From JANMJD01 sp963828405 (GTDB lineage Bacteria > Actinomycetota > Acidimicrobiia > Acidimicrobiales > Ilumatobacteraceae), in the NCBI GenBank assembly GCA_963828405.1, contig CAWHEG010000031.1, forward strand, positions 3,410,001 through 3,474,000: a stretch of 64,000 nt of DNA. The letters are read 5' to 3'. Each line of letters starts with the position of its first letter. The stretch's first letter is position 1. The notes under the pieces are model-generated. The model saw only the letters and a program-made list of their open reading frames with translations, searched no databases and was not told the DNA's origin. Shown in pieces: positions 35,617 to 44,503 of the stretch. Made by a program: the position numbers and the translations under genes.

Positions 35617-36628
35617 GTGACCTCCTTCGGCCCATCCCTGCGATCGGAGTGGCTGCTCGACCCGTCGATCACCTACCTCAACCACAGCACCGTCGGCGCG
35701 CCGCCCCGCCGGGTGCTGGAGGCCCAGCAGGCGCTGCGCGACGAGATCGAACGACAGCCGGCCCGCTTCCTGCTGCGCGAGCTCGCCGACATGGACGCCG
35801 ACGGCTCGTGGTCGGGATCGCCGCCGCGGATGCGCACGGCGATCGAACGGGTCGCCCGCTTCGTCGGGGCCCCAGGCGGGAGCCTTCGCCGACGCCGTCG
35901 ACGCGGCGATCGGGCCCTCGACACGGATCATGCTCCTCGACCACATCGTCGCCGCCACGGCACTCGTCCTGCCGGTCGCCGAGATCGCCCGGCGCTGCCA
36001 CGAGCGGGGTGTGCTCGTGCTCGTCGACGGCGCGCACGGCCCGGGGGCGATCGACCTCGACATCGCTGCGCTCGGCGTCGACTGGTACTTCGGCAACCTG
36101 CACAAGTGGGCGTGGACGCCGCGCAGCAGTGGGATCCTGTGGACGGCGCCCGAGCATCAGGCCGTGCTCCATCCGACGGTCATCTCCTGGGGCTATCTCA
36201 ACGGCATCGCCGCCGAGTTCGACCTGCTGGGCACCCGGGACCCGACTCCTTTTCTGGCGGCGCCGGCGGCGCTCGACATGTTGGACGACTTCGGATTCGT
36301 CGAGGTCTGCGCCTACAACCACCAACTGGCCTGGAACGGGGCCCGCCGGCTGTCCGACCGGTGGGGTACGGAGTTCACGACACCGGAGTCGATGATCGGA
36401 TCGATGGCCACGGTCCGACTGCCGCGCCGATTCGGCACCACCGCTGCCGACGCGGCCGGGGTGCGCGACATGCTGTGGTTCGACCACTCGATCGAGGCGC
36501 CGGTGTTCGCCGGTGACAGCCTGACCCTGCGGATCTCGGCCCAGGTGTACCTCGGGATGGACGACGTCGACCGTCTCGGCGACGTCGTCGACCGGGCCGT
36601 GCCCGGCGTCGGCGGGGCCCGTCGATAG
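35617..36628 (+). pseudogene. Class V aminotransferase/isopenicillin-N-epimerase-like, internal deletion and frameshift
   Basis: The N-terminal part (from GTG 35617, SFGPSLRSEWLLDPSITYLN to ARFVGAP) and the C-terminal part (AFADAVDAAIG through the VDGAHGPG and NLHKWAW motifs) match a PLP enzyme of the CefD type, but they lie in different frames. The junction is near 35873-35883. The missing stretch would be about 60-70 residues, covering the first phosphate-binding loop and the following strand. The PLP lysine (in LHKW) and the Asp of DGAH survive. A restart at ATG 35930 could make a 232-residue fragment, probably inactive. Confidence 0.8.
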
Positions 36629-36639
36629 CATCGCCCGCC

Positions 36640-37782
36640 ATGGGAACCGGTCTGGACCCCGACCAGCTCCGCGCCGCCACGGCGCCGGTCAACGAGGCGT
36701 CGGGGATGCCTGCGGGGTTCTACACGTCGCCCGAGTTCTTCCGCCTCGAGGTCGACCACATCCTGCGGCGGCGGTGGATCTTCACCTGCCGCGACGAGAT
36801 GCTGGCCGGCCGCGGCGACTTCCGCACGTTCGACACCGTCGGCGGGCCGGTGGTCCTGGTGCGCGGCGACGACGGACGGCTGCGCGCCTTCGCCGACTTC
36901 TGTCGGCACCGGGGCTCGATCCTCGTCGAGGGTGAGGGCTCGGCCCGGCGGTTCACCTGCCCGTACCACGCCTGGAGCTACGCGCTGGACGGATCGCTGA
37001 CGGCGTGCCCCGACATGGGCCGGGCCGTCGGTTTCGACCGCGCCGCCCACGGGTTGATCCCGGTGCGCCTGGAGACGTGGAACGGATTCGTGTTCGTCAA
37101 CTTCGACGACGACGCCGCCGATCTGCTCACCGATCTCGGCGACCTGCCCGAACGGATGGCCTCGCACAGGCTGGCGGAGATGCGTTGCACCTGGCGGATC
37201 AGCCTGCGCAACGAGTGCAACTGGAAGCTGATCCTCGAGAACGCGATGGAGACGTACCACACCGGCATCCTGCACCGCGACACCGTCGGCCGGCAGGAGT
37301 CGCGGACGCTGGCGACCACCGGGGCATGGCGGTGCATCCAGGTGATCTCCGGGCGCAGCATCGCCACGCTGCCCGACACTCCCCCGCCCTTCCCGACGAT
37401 CGCCGGGCTCGACGACGACGCCCGCCAGGGCACGTACTTCACCGTGCTCCACCCGGCCTGCCAGTTCGCCGTCGCCCAGGACTGCATGTGGTGGCTCAAC
37501 GTCACCCCCATCGCCCACGACCGCTCGATGCTCGAGGTCGGCGGCTGCTTCCCCGCCGATGTCGTCGACTCCCCGGGCTTCGCCGACAAGGCGGCGCCCT
37601 ATTACGAACGCTGGGAGTTGGTCGCCCGCGAGGACGTCGCCATCCTCGAACGCCAGCAACGCGCCCTGGCCTCGATCAAGTTCCGGCCCGGGCGCCTCTC
37701 GTGGCGCGACGACGAGGTGCAGGCGCTCGGTCGTTGGGTGCTCGACCAGCTACCAGACCAGGGCCTGGCCGTCGGCGCGTGA
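36640..37782 (+). CDS. Rieske ring-hydroxylating oxygenase alpha subunit
   Basis: A 380-residue oxygenase. Rieske ligands are CRHRG (near residue 88) and CPYHAW (near 107); the catalytic iron site is LENAMETYHTGILH, containing the two histidines. The pattern is closest to the carnitine/glycine-betaine type and aromatic alpha subunits (SRPBCC fold). An electron-transfer partner is not in the window. It lies 11 bp after the damaged aminotransferase. The end overlaps the convergent gamma-glutamyltransferase gene by 33 bp. Confidence 0.88.
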   Translation: MGTGLDPDQLRAATAPVNEASGMPAGFYTSPEFFRLEVDHILRRRWIFTCRDEMLAGRGDFRTFDTVGGPVVLVRGDDGRLRAFADFCRHRGSILVEGEGSARRFTCPYHAWSYALDGSLTACPDMGRAVGFDRAAHGLIPVRLETWNGFVFVNFDDDAADLLTDLGDLPERMASHRLAEMRCTWRISLRNECNWKLILENAMETYHTGILHRDTVGRQESRTLATTGAWRCIQVISGRSIATLPDTPPPFPTIAGLDDDARQGTYFTVLHPACQFAVAQDCMWWLNVTPIAHDRSMLEVGGCFPADVVDSPGFADKAAPYYERWELVAREDVAILERQQRALASIKFRPGRLSWRDDEVQALGRWVLDQLPDQGLAVGA

Positions 37783-39363
37783 CTCCGAACCGGCGACGAG
37801 CGTGTCACCGGCGCGCCAGATGATCTGACCGCGGCCGAATGCCGCCGGTTCGTCGACGACCCTCACGTCGTGGCCGCGCGACCGCAGGCCCTCGACGATC
37901 GGGGCCGGCGTGCGCGATTCGATCCAGACGGTGCGCCCGTGCTCCCAGCGCCAGCGCGGGGCGTCGAGCGCCGCCTGCGGGTGCAGGTGCTGGTCGACGG
38001 TGCGCATCACGACCTGCATGTGGCCCTGGGGCTGCATGAACCCGCCCATCACCCCGAACGGCCCGACCGGCCGGCCGTCGCGGGTGAGGAAGCCGGGGAT
38101 GATCGTGTGGTAGGGCCGCTTCCCGGGGGCCAGCGCATTCGGATGCAGCGGGTCGAGGGAGAAGTTCGCCCCCCGGTTCTGCAGGGCGATACCGGTTCCC
38201 GGCACGACGATGCCCGATCCGAACCCCATGTAGTTGCTCTGGATGAAGCTGACCATCTGGCCGCCGGCGTCGGCGGTGCACAGGTAGACCGTCCCGCCAC
38301 GCGGCGGGTCACCGGGGGCGGGCGTCGACGCCTCGCCGGTGATCGTCGATCGACGCCGGGCTGCGTACGCCTTGTCGATCATCCCGCGCACCGGCACCTC
38401 GACGTGGTCGGGGTCGGCGACGAAGGCCGCTGCGTCGGCGAAGGCCAGCTTCATCGACTCGATCTGCAGGTGCCAGCCGTGCGGATCGGTGAAGGACGTC
38501 TCCGTCAGCTCGAACCCCTCGACGATGTTCAGCGCGGCCAGGGCGGTGATCCCGTGGCCGTTGGGCGGGATCTCCCAGACGTCGAAGCCGCGGTAGTCCA
38601 CCCCGATCGGGTCGACCCACGTGGCCCGGTGGGCGGCCAGGTCGTCGCCGCGCAGGTACCCGCCCGTCGAGCGGGAGAAGGCGTCGATCCTGCCGGCCAG
38701 CCCACCCTCGTAGAAGCTGCGACCTCCGCTCGCCGCGATCGAGCGCAGCGTGCCGGCGTGATCGGGGAGCCTGACGAGATCGCCGGTGAGCGGAGCGCGG
38801 CCGTTCGGGCCGAAGGTCGGCGCCCACCCGGCGAACTCGGCTCCGATGGCCACCCGGGCGTACTGCTCGGCGGCCTGCTGCCAGAACTTGGCCACTACCG
38901 GGCTGACCGCGAAACCGTGCTCGGCGAGGTCGATGGCCGGAGCGAACAGCGACTCGAACGGCAGCCGGCCGAACCGCCCGTGCAACTCGGACCAGGCCGA
39001 GACCGCGCCGGGCACGGTCACCGGCAGCCAGCCGAGGTCGGGCACCCGCTCGTGGCCGGCGGCTCGATAGGCGGCCAGGCTCGCCGCGGCGGGCGCCCGC
39101 CCCGAGGCGTTGAGCCCGTGGAGGCCGCCCTCGGCCCAGACCAGGGCGAAGGCGTCGGCGCCGATCCCGTTCATCGTCGGCTCGACGACGGTCAGGGCGA
39201 CGGCGGTGGCGATGGCGGCGTCGACGGCATTGCCACCGGCCCGGAGGATGGCCATCCCGGCCTGGGCGGCAAGTGGCTGGGCCGTCGCCACCGCCCCCCG
39301 GCTGGCGAACACCGACTGACGGCTGAGCGGTGACGGGGCGGACAGGTAGTTGGCGAAGCGCAC
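37750..39363 (-). CDS. ggt: Gamma-glutamyltransferase family protein
   Basis: A 537-residue Ntn-hydrolase precursor. The autocatalytic threonine is Thr358 in GGTVYLCTAD; cleavage before it would give a large and a small subunit. The N-terminal domain has AGGNAVDAAIATAVALTVVEP, and the small subunit has SNYMGFGSG and the GFMQPQGH segment. There is no signal peptide, so the enzyme is probably cytosolic, unlike periplasmic E. coli GGT. It would transfer or hydrolyse gamma-glutamyl amides. GTG start, AGGA upstream. Downstream of glcG and malate synthase on the same strand. Confidence 0.87.
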   Translation of the reverse strand: MRFANYLSAPSPLSRQSVFASRGAVATAQPLAAQAGMAILRAGGNAVDAAIATAVALTVVEPTMNGIGADAFALVWAEGGLHGLNASGRAPAAASLAAYRAAGHERVPDLGWLPVTVPGAVSAWSELHGRFGRLPFESLFAPAIDLAEHGFAVSPVVAKFWQQAAEQYARVAIGAEFAGWAPTFGPNGRAPLTGDLVRLPDHAGTLRSIAASGGRSFYEGGLAGRIDAFSRSTGGYLRGDDLAAHRATWVDPIGVDYRGFDVWEIPPNGHGITALAALNIVEGFELTETSFTDPHGWHLQIESMKLAFADAAAFVADPDHVEVPVRGMIDKAYAARRRSTITGEASTPAPGDPPRGGTVYLCTADAGGQMVSFIQSNYMGFGSGIVVPGTGIALQNRGANFSLDPLHPNALAPGKRPYHTIIPGFLTRDGRPVGPFGVMGGFMQPQGHMQVVMRTVDQHLHPQAALDAPRWRWEHGRTVWIESRTPAPIVEGLRSRGHDVRVVDEPAAFGRGQIIWRAGDTLVAGSESRADGQALVW

Positions 39364-39388
39364 GGCGTGATTCCTACACGGCTCGGGC

Positions 39389-39817
39389 TCAGGACGCCGC
39401 GGGGCGCAACCCGGCGGCGACGATGCCGGCGATCGCCGCCGCCTCGTCGTTGTCGGACGTGTCACCCGAGACGCCGACGGCGCCGATCCGCTGACCGTCG
39501 CCGCCGAGCACGAGCACTCCACCGGCCACGGGCACGAGCGCTCCCCCGATCGCCGCGGTCACGCCGGCGACGAAGTGGGGGCGCTCGACGGCCATCATGC
39601 CCAGCGTGCGCGAGTTGACCCCGATCGAGATCGCTCCGTGGGCCTTGCCGTGGGCCACCTCGAAGCGGCGGTTGGCCACGCCGTCCTCGCGTTCGAAGGC
39701 CACGAGGTGTCCGCCGGCGTCGAGCACGGCGACGCACAAGGGCTTCATCGATGCCCCCCGGCCGTGGGCGAGGGCGGCGGCGATGATCGTGCGGGCCCGG
39801 TCGATGTCGATGGTCAT
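39389..39817 (-). CDS. glcG: GlcG/HbpS family heme-binding-type protein
   Basis: A 142-residue protein of the GlcG/HbpS family. The order of segments is typical: an N-terminal helix, CVAVLDAGGHLVAFERED, KAHGAISIG and a Gly-rich end GAVGVSGDTSDNDE. GlcG is encoded with malate synthase in the E. coli glycolate operon, and its function remains unclear. The start overlaps the malate synthase stop by four bases (ATGA), so the two are coupled. Confidence 0.85.
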   Translation of the reverse strand: MTIDIDRARTIIAAALAHGRGASMKPLCVAVLDAGGHLVAFEREDGVANRRFEVAHGKAHGAISIGVNSRTLGMMAVERPHFVAGVTAAIGGALVPVAGGVLVLGGDGQRIGAVGVSGDTSDNDEAAAIAGIVAAGLRPAAS

Positions 39818-42102
39818 GATGCTGCTCCGGTCGGGACGTGGGGATCGAAGGACGGGTTGCCGGGGGGATCGCCGGGGAGATGGCCGGCCTTGCGTTCCAG
39901 GCGGCGGGCGTGGAGGATCGGTTCGGTGTATCCCGAGGGCTGTTCGACCCCCGAGAGGACGAGGTCGCAGGCGGCGCGGAACGCCGGGCCGTCGCAGCCG
40001 GGGGTCATCGGCACGTACGCCGGATCGCCGACGTTCTGCCGGTCGACGACGCCGGCCATCCGCTCCATCGTGGCCATCACCCGCTCACGGGTGGCGACGC
40101 CGTGGAGCAGCCAGTTGGCGATGTGCTGGGACGAGATGCGGCATGTGGCACGGTCCTCCATCAGGGCGATGTCGTTGATGTCGGGCACCTTCGAGCAACC
40201 GACGCCCTGGTCGACCCAGCGGACCACGTAGCCGAGGATCCCCTGGGCGTTGTTGTCGAGCTCGGCCTGGATCTCCGCGTCGCTCCAGCCGGCCTCGGCG
40301 ACCGGGATGCGCAGCAGATCGTCGAGTGTCGCCCGCGGCCCGTCGGCGGCGAGGCGGTCGGCCAACTCGGCCTGGCGTGCCGGCACGTCGACACGGTGGT
40401 AGTGGGTGGCGTGGAGCGTGGCCGCCGTCGGGGACGGCACCCAGGCGCAGCTGGCCCCGGCACGGGGGTGGCTGATCTTCTGGGCGAGCATGTCGGCCAT
40501 CAGATCGGGGGCCGCCCACATCCCCTTGCCGATCTGGGCCCGTCCCGGCAGGCCGCAGGCGATGCCGGTGTCGACGTTCCAGTCCTCGTAGGCCTGGATC
40601 CAACGCTGGGCCTTCATCTCCGCCTTGCGGACCATCGGACCGGCCCGCATCGAGGTGTGGATCTCGTCGCCCGTGCGGTCGAGGAAGCCGGTGTTGATGA
40701 AGGCGACCCGTGACCGGGCTGCACGGATGCACTCGGCCAGGTTGAGCGTCGTGCGGCGCTCCTCGTCCATGATCCCGATCTTCACGGTGTCGGCGGGCAG
40801 GCCGAGCACGGCCTCGACGCGCGAGAAGATCCGGTCGGTGAACGCCACCTCCTCGGGCCCGTGCATCTTGGGCTTGACGACGTAGATCGAACCAGACGGA
40901 GAGTTCGGCCCGACCCCGGCGGTGTGCGGCCGACCGGGCAGCCCAGGGATGGCGCACAGCACGGTGATCATCGCGTCGAGCAGGCCCTCGGGCACGGGGT
41001 GGCCGCCCCGGTCGAGCACGGCGGGTGTCGTCATCAGGTGCCCGACGTTGCGGACGAGCATCAGCGCCCGGCCGCGGCGGGCGATCGCCGACGTGCCGTC
41101 CGGGGCGACGAACGACCGGTCGGGGGCCAGCCGGCGGGTGAAGGTGCGGCCGCCCTTGGTCACCTCCTCGGTGAGCGTGCCGTTGATCAGCCCGAGCCAG
41201 TTGTGGTAGCCGAGCGCCTTGTCGGAAGCGTCGACGGCGGCGACCGAGTCCTCGAAGTCGATGATCGAGGTGAGCGCCGACTCGAGCACCACGTCGCACA
41301 CTCCGGCCCGGTCGGCGGCGCCGATCGGATGCGCCGGGTCGATCACGATCTCGATGCCGAGTCCGTGGTGTTCGAGCAGGATCGACGCCGGAGCTCCGGC
41401 CCCGCCGGTGTAGGCGGTGAACAGGGCGGGGTCCGCCAGCCCCACCGACGATCCGTCGGGCAGCGAGACCGAGAGGGCGCCGTCGATCACCAGGTAGGCG
41501 ACGGCCTCACCGTGCGAGGGAACGATCCCGGCGCCCGGGGCGAGCGGGACGATGTCGTCGAGCAGTCCGCGCACCCACTCGATCACGCGGGCTCCCCGGG
41601 CCGGATCGTAGGGGCCGCCGGCCGGCGGGTCGCCGAGGGCGTCGGTGCCGTAGAGGGCGTCGTACAGCGAGCCCCAGCGGGCGTTGGCCGCGTTGATCGC
41701 GTACCGGGCGTTGGTCACCGGCACGACCAGTTGCGGCCCGGGGACGTCGGCGACCTCGGCATCGACCCGTTGAGTGTCGATCCGGAAGGGCGGGCCGTCG
41801 GGAACCAGATAGCCGATCTCGCCGAGGAACGCCCGGTAGGCCACCGGATCATGGCTCTGACCAGCGTGTTCGCGGTGCCACCGGTCGATCGCCGCCTGCA
41901 TCCGGGCACGAACGGCGAGCAGTTCAGCGTTCACCGGTGCCAGGTCGTGGATCAGCGACGAGAGGCCCGGCCAGAAGTCGTCGGGGGCGATCCCGGCGGC
42001 CGGCAGGGCCTCGGCCTCGACGAACGCGGCGAGCTCGACGCCGACGTGGAGTCCGGCCCGTGCGACGTAGGCGCCGTGAGCCGGGCGGTCGGGTGAAGTC
42101 AT
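39814..42102 (-). CDS. glcB: Malate synthase G
   Basis: A 762-residue enzyme that condenses glyoxylate with acetyl-CoA to malate. It matches isoform G throughout: an N-terminal clasp, the large insert domain after NARWGSLYDALYGTDAL, the barrel strand IIDFEDSVAAVDASDK, NVGHLM, KIGIMDEERRTTLNL and the C-terminal GKGMWAAPDLM plug. Slightly longer than the usual 720-730. No isocitrate lyase is nearby, so glyoxylate probably comes from another catabolic step, perhaps in this region. It is in a leftward set with glcG and ggt. Confidence 0.93.
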   Translation of the reverse strand: MTSPDRPAHGAYVARAGLHVGVELAAFVEAEALPAAGIAPDDFWPGLSSLIHDLAPVNAELLAVRARMQAAIDRWHREHAGQSHDPVAYRAFLGEIGYLVPDGPPFRIDTQRVDAEVADVPGPQLVVPVTNARYAINAANARWGSLYDALYGTDALGDPPAGGPYDPARGARVIEWVRGLLDDIVPLAPGAGIVPSHGEAVAYLVIDGALSVSLPDGSSVGLADPALFTAYTGGAGAPASILLEHHGLGIEIVIDPAHPIGAADRAGVCDVVLESALTSIIDFEDSVAAVDASDKALGYHNWLGLINGTLTEEVTKGGRTFTRRLAPDRSFVAPDGTSAIARRGRALMLVRNVGHLMTTPAVLDRGGHPVPEGLLDAMITVLCAIPGLPGRPHTAGVGPNSPSGSIYVVKPKMHGPEEVAFTDRIFSRVEAVLGLPADTVKIGIMDEERRTTLNLAECIRAARSRVAFINTGFLDRTGDEIHTSMRAGPMVRKAEMKAQRWIQAYEDWNVDTGIACGLPGRAQIGKGMWAAPDLMADMLAQKISHPRAGASCAWVPSPTAATLHATHYHRVDVPARQAELADRLAADGPRATLDDLLRIPVAEAGWSDAEIQAELDNNAQGILGYVVRWVDQGVGCSKVPDINDIALMEDRATCRISSQHIANWLLHGVATRERVMATMERMAGVVDRQNVGDPAYVPMTPGCDGPAFRAACDLVLSGVEQPSGYTEPILHARRLERKAGHLPGDPPGNPSFDPHVPTGAAS

Positions 42103-42228
42103 CGTCGCAGATCCTCGTGGATGCCGGTCACCGGGTGGCGACCCGCGGGCGTGCAGGGACGGAACAACAGTACGCGTGACGCGCCATCGCGCCGGCGGCC
42201 CACGGCGTTCAGCGGCACCCGGCCCGCC

Positions 42229-43230
42229 TCAGCACGGTGGCTCGAAACCATCGCACGCCTCGAGCACGTCGTCCTTGATCCGCTCGAACTCTCCCGCGGG
42301 CCACGTCACCTCGGGACGATCGTGCTTCCAGCCGATGAGCGCCATCCCGCGGATCAGACGGAACATCGGGATCAACGCCCACGCCTCCTCGTCGAGCGGC
42401 CTGAGCGATCGGTAGCCGCGCAGGAAGGCGGATTCGACCGTTGCGGGTTCCCGGAGTCGGGCCGTGTAGTAGAGGGCGACGGCGATGTCGTACTGGTGCC
42501 ACCCGAAGCCGGCATCGTCGAAATCGATCACCGTCAGCCCGTCGGGGCCGATCAGCAGGTTGCGCAGGTGCAGATCGCCGTGGATCATGCTGAACGTCGC
42601 GGGGTGGCGTCCGAGACGCTCGAGGGCGGCATGGAGCGCGTCGCGGGTGGCGATGAGCAGCCGACGTTGGCCCGACGTGAGCACGGGGTGCTCCCAGAAC
42701 GGGCCCCAGAAGGGCCGGGCGCCCATCAGGCCGTCGGCGTCGAAAGCGTGGCGCCGGAACGTCGGCGGCGGACGCCACCCACTGGCCTGGGTGTGCATCG
42801 CCGCCATGATCGTGCCCAGTCGCTCGTACGCGGCGGCGAGCGCGTCGGGCCGCTCGCCGCCCAGGACATCGGCGACGATCTCGCCGTCGCTCCACCGGCT
42901 GAGCCCGACGAGCCGGGTCTCGCCCGTGGCCGCCACGACCACCTCGACGTACGCCCGGCCGTCGATCGCCGGCACCGCCACGGGCACAGCCACGCCGGCG
43001 TCGGCGAGCGCCCCCAGCCACATCCGTTCCGAGACGAGTTCGTCGAGGGTGTGGTAGCCCGGGCGGTGCAGGCGCAGGACGAAGGCGTCACCGGTCGAGG
43101 CGTCGACGACCCTGAACGTGGCGTTCTCGGTCAACGAGACGAGGGTCAGCTCGCCGGGATCGACCGGGAACGCCTGCATCGCCTCGGTGGCGGCCGGGGT
43201 GAACGTGGCGACCGCGGTGGCGTCATCCAT
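42229..43230 (-). CDS. APH-fold phosphotransferase (small-molecule kinase)
   Basis: A 333-residue kinase of the aminoglycoside-phosphotransferase/choline-kinase fold. The catalytic loop is IHGDLHLRNLLI and the Mg-binding DFG-like motif VIDFDDAGFGW. Bacterial relatives include homoserine kinase type II and hydroxylysine kinase. Its start overlaps the class III enzyme by 8 bases, and that partner belongs to the phospho-lyase subgroup. I infer that this kinase phosphorylates an amino alcohol such as ethanolamine or 5-hydroxylysine. No drug-resistance role is suggested. Confidence 0.85.
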   Translation of the reverse strand: MDDATAVATFTPAATEAMQAFPVDPGELTLVSLTENATFRVVDASTGDAFVLRLHRPGYHTLDELVSERMWLGALADAGVAVPVAVPAIDGRAYVEVVVAATGETRLVGLSRWSDGEIVADVLGGERPDALAAAYERLGTIMAAMHTQASGWRPPPTFRRHAFDADGLMGARPFWGPFWEHPVLTSGQRRLLIATRDALHAALERLGRHPATFSMIHGDLHLRNLLIGPDGLTVIDFDDAGFGWHQYDIAVALYYTARLREPATVESAFLRGYRSLRPLDEEAWALIPMFRLIRGMALIGWKHDRPEVTWPAGEFERIKDDVLEACDGFEPPC

Positions 43231-44503
43231 CGATCTCGGCGAGCGTCACGTCGAACGCCTCGAGGAAATCGCCACCCTGGTCGCGGCCGAACACGAGCGG
43301 CGGGCGGATCTTGACCACGTTGGCGAACGCGCCGGCGTTGCTGGTGAGGAAGCCGTGGTCCTTCAGTCGGTTGACGATCTCGACGGCCAGCTCCCGGTCG
43401 GGCGCGTTCGTGGCGTCGTCGACGACGACCTCGATGCCGATGAACAGCCCGTGGCCGCGCACGTCACCGATCCAGCCGCGACCCGACGCCCGGGCGACCA
43501 GTTCGCCCCGCAACCACGCGCCGACCTCGGCGACATGCTCACGCAGGCCGTTGGCCTCGATCTCGTCGAGCACGGCGATGCCCACCGCCGCCTGCAGCGG
43601 GCTGGCGGCGAAGGTGTTGAAGTAGCGGCGCACCGCCCGGAACCCCTCGACCAGCTCATGCGACGCCGTCGTCGCCGCCAACGGCAGGCCGTTGCCCATC
43701 GGCTTGCCGGTCACGACGATGTCGGGCCGGAAACCGGTCACCTCGTACCCCCACCACCGGCCGGTGCGGCAGTAGCCGGCCTGCACCTCGTCGGCGATCA
43801 CCAGGCCTCCGGCGGCATGGACCATCTCCACGGCCCGGGCCATGAACCCGGCCGGGACGTCGGGCAGACCCTCGTTGGCGAAGATCGAACAGAACAGCAC
43901 CCCGGCGAACCCGGCAGCGCTGTCCTGCAGCTCGCCGATGGCCCCGGCGAGGCGGTCGAGGTAGGCGTCGGCGAGCGCCTCGCCGCTCAGGCCGGCCTCG
44001 ACCGGCCGGAACGTCTCGGGGAACGGGATGGCGCGGACCTCCGGGCACGCCTCGGGCTCGTAGCGCACCCGCGACAGCTGGAACAACGCCTCGCTGTTGC
44101 CGTGGTACGTCGCGTTGGTGCACACGATCCCCCGCCGGCCCGTGGTCAACCGGGCGATGTGCAGGGCGACCTCGTTGGCCTCGGTTCCGGTGCAGCTGAA
44201 CACCACGCTGTCGAGCGATGGCCCGTGCAACTCGGTGAGCCGCTCGGCGAACTCGACGATGCCCTCGTGCAGGTAGCGGCTGTGGGTGTTGAGGAGCCCC
44301 TGCTGGCGAGCCATCGCCTCGACCACCCGCGGGTTGCCGTGCCCGACGCACGGGACGTTGTTGTACATGTCGACGTAGCGCCGCCCGGAGGCGTCGAACA
44401 CGTAGGCCCCGTCGCCCCGGACGAGCTCGATCGGCTCTCGGTAGAACAGCGGCGCCCCGGTGCCGAGCACCCGGTTGCGCCGGGCGATCAACGGCTCGGT
44501 CAC
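43223..44503 (-). CDS. Class III PLP enzyme, amino-alcohol phosphate phospho-lyase-like
   Basis: A 426-residue PLP-dependent protein. The Schiff-base lysine is Lys267 in VVTGKPMGNGLPLAA and the PLP aspartate is in IADEVQAGYCRTG. The N-terminal signatures MYNNVPCVGHGNPRVVEA and LLNTHSRYLHEGIVEFAERL follow the ethanolamine-phosphate and phosphohydroxylysine phospho-lyases (animal ETNPPL/PHYKPL) more than true aminotransferases. With the adjoining kinase it would remove phosphate and ammonia from a phosphorylated amino alcohol to give an aldehyde. An ordinary omega-aminotransferase is the alternative. Its start overlaps the upstream hydrolase by four bases. Confidence 0.85.
   Translation of the reverse strand: MTEPLIARRNRVLGTGAPLFYREPIELVRGDGAYVFDASGRRYVDMYNNVPCVGHGNPRVVEAMARQQGLLNTHSRYLHEGIVEFAERLTELHGPSLDSVVFSCTGTEANEVALHIARLTTGRRGIVCTNATYHGNSEALFQLSRVRYEPEACPEVRAIPFPETFRPVEAGLSGEALADAYLDRLAGAIGELQDSAAGFAGVLFCSIFANEGLPDVPAGFMARAVEMVHAAGGLVIADEVQAGYCRTGRWWGYEVTGFRPDIVVTGKPMGNGLPLAATTASHELVEGFRAVRRYFNTFAASPLQAAVGIAVLDEIEANGLREHVAEVGAWLRGELVARASGRGWIGDVRGHGLFIGIEVVVDDATNAPDRELAVEIVNRLKDHGFLTSNAGAFANVVKIRPPLVFGRDQGGDFLEAFDVTLAEIDG

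Noticed and set aside
42229..43230. Aminoglycoside resistance gene
   Set aside because: The APH fold is shared by many metabolic kinases, and operon overlap with a class III enzyme points to amino-alcohol metabolism.
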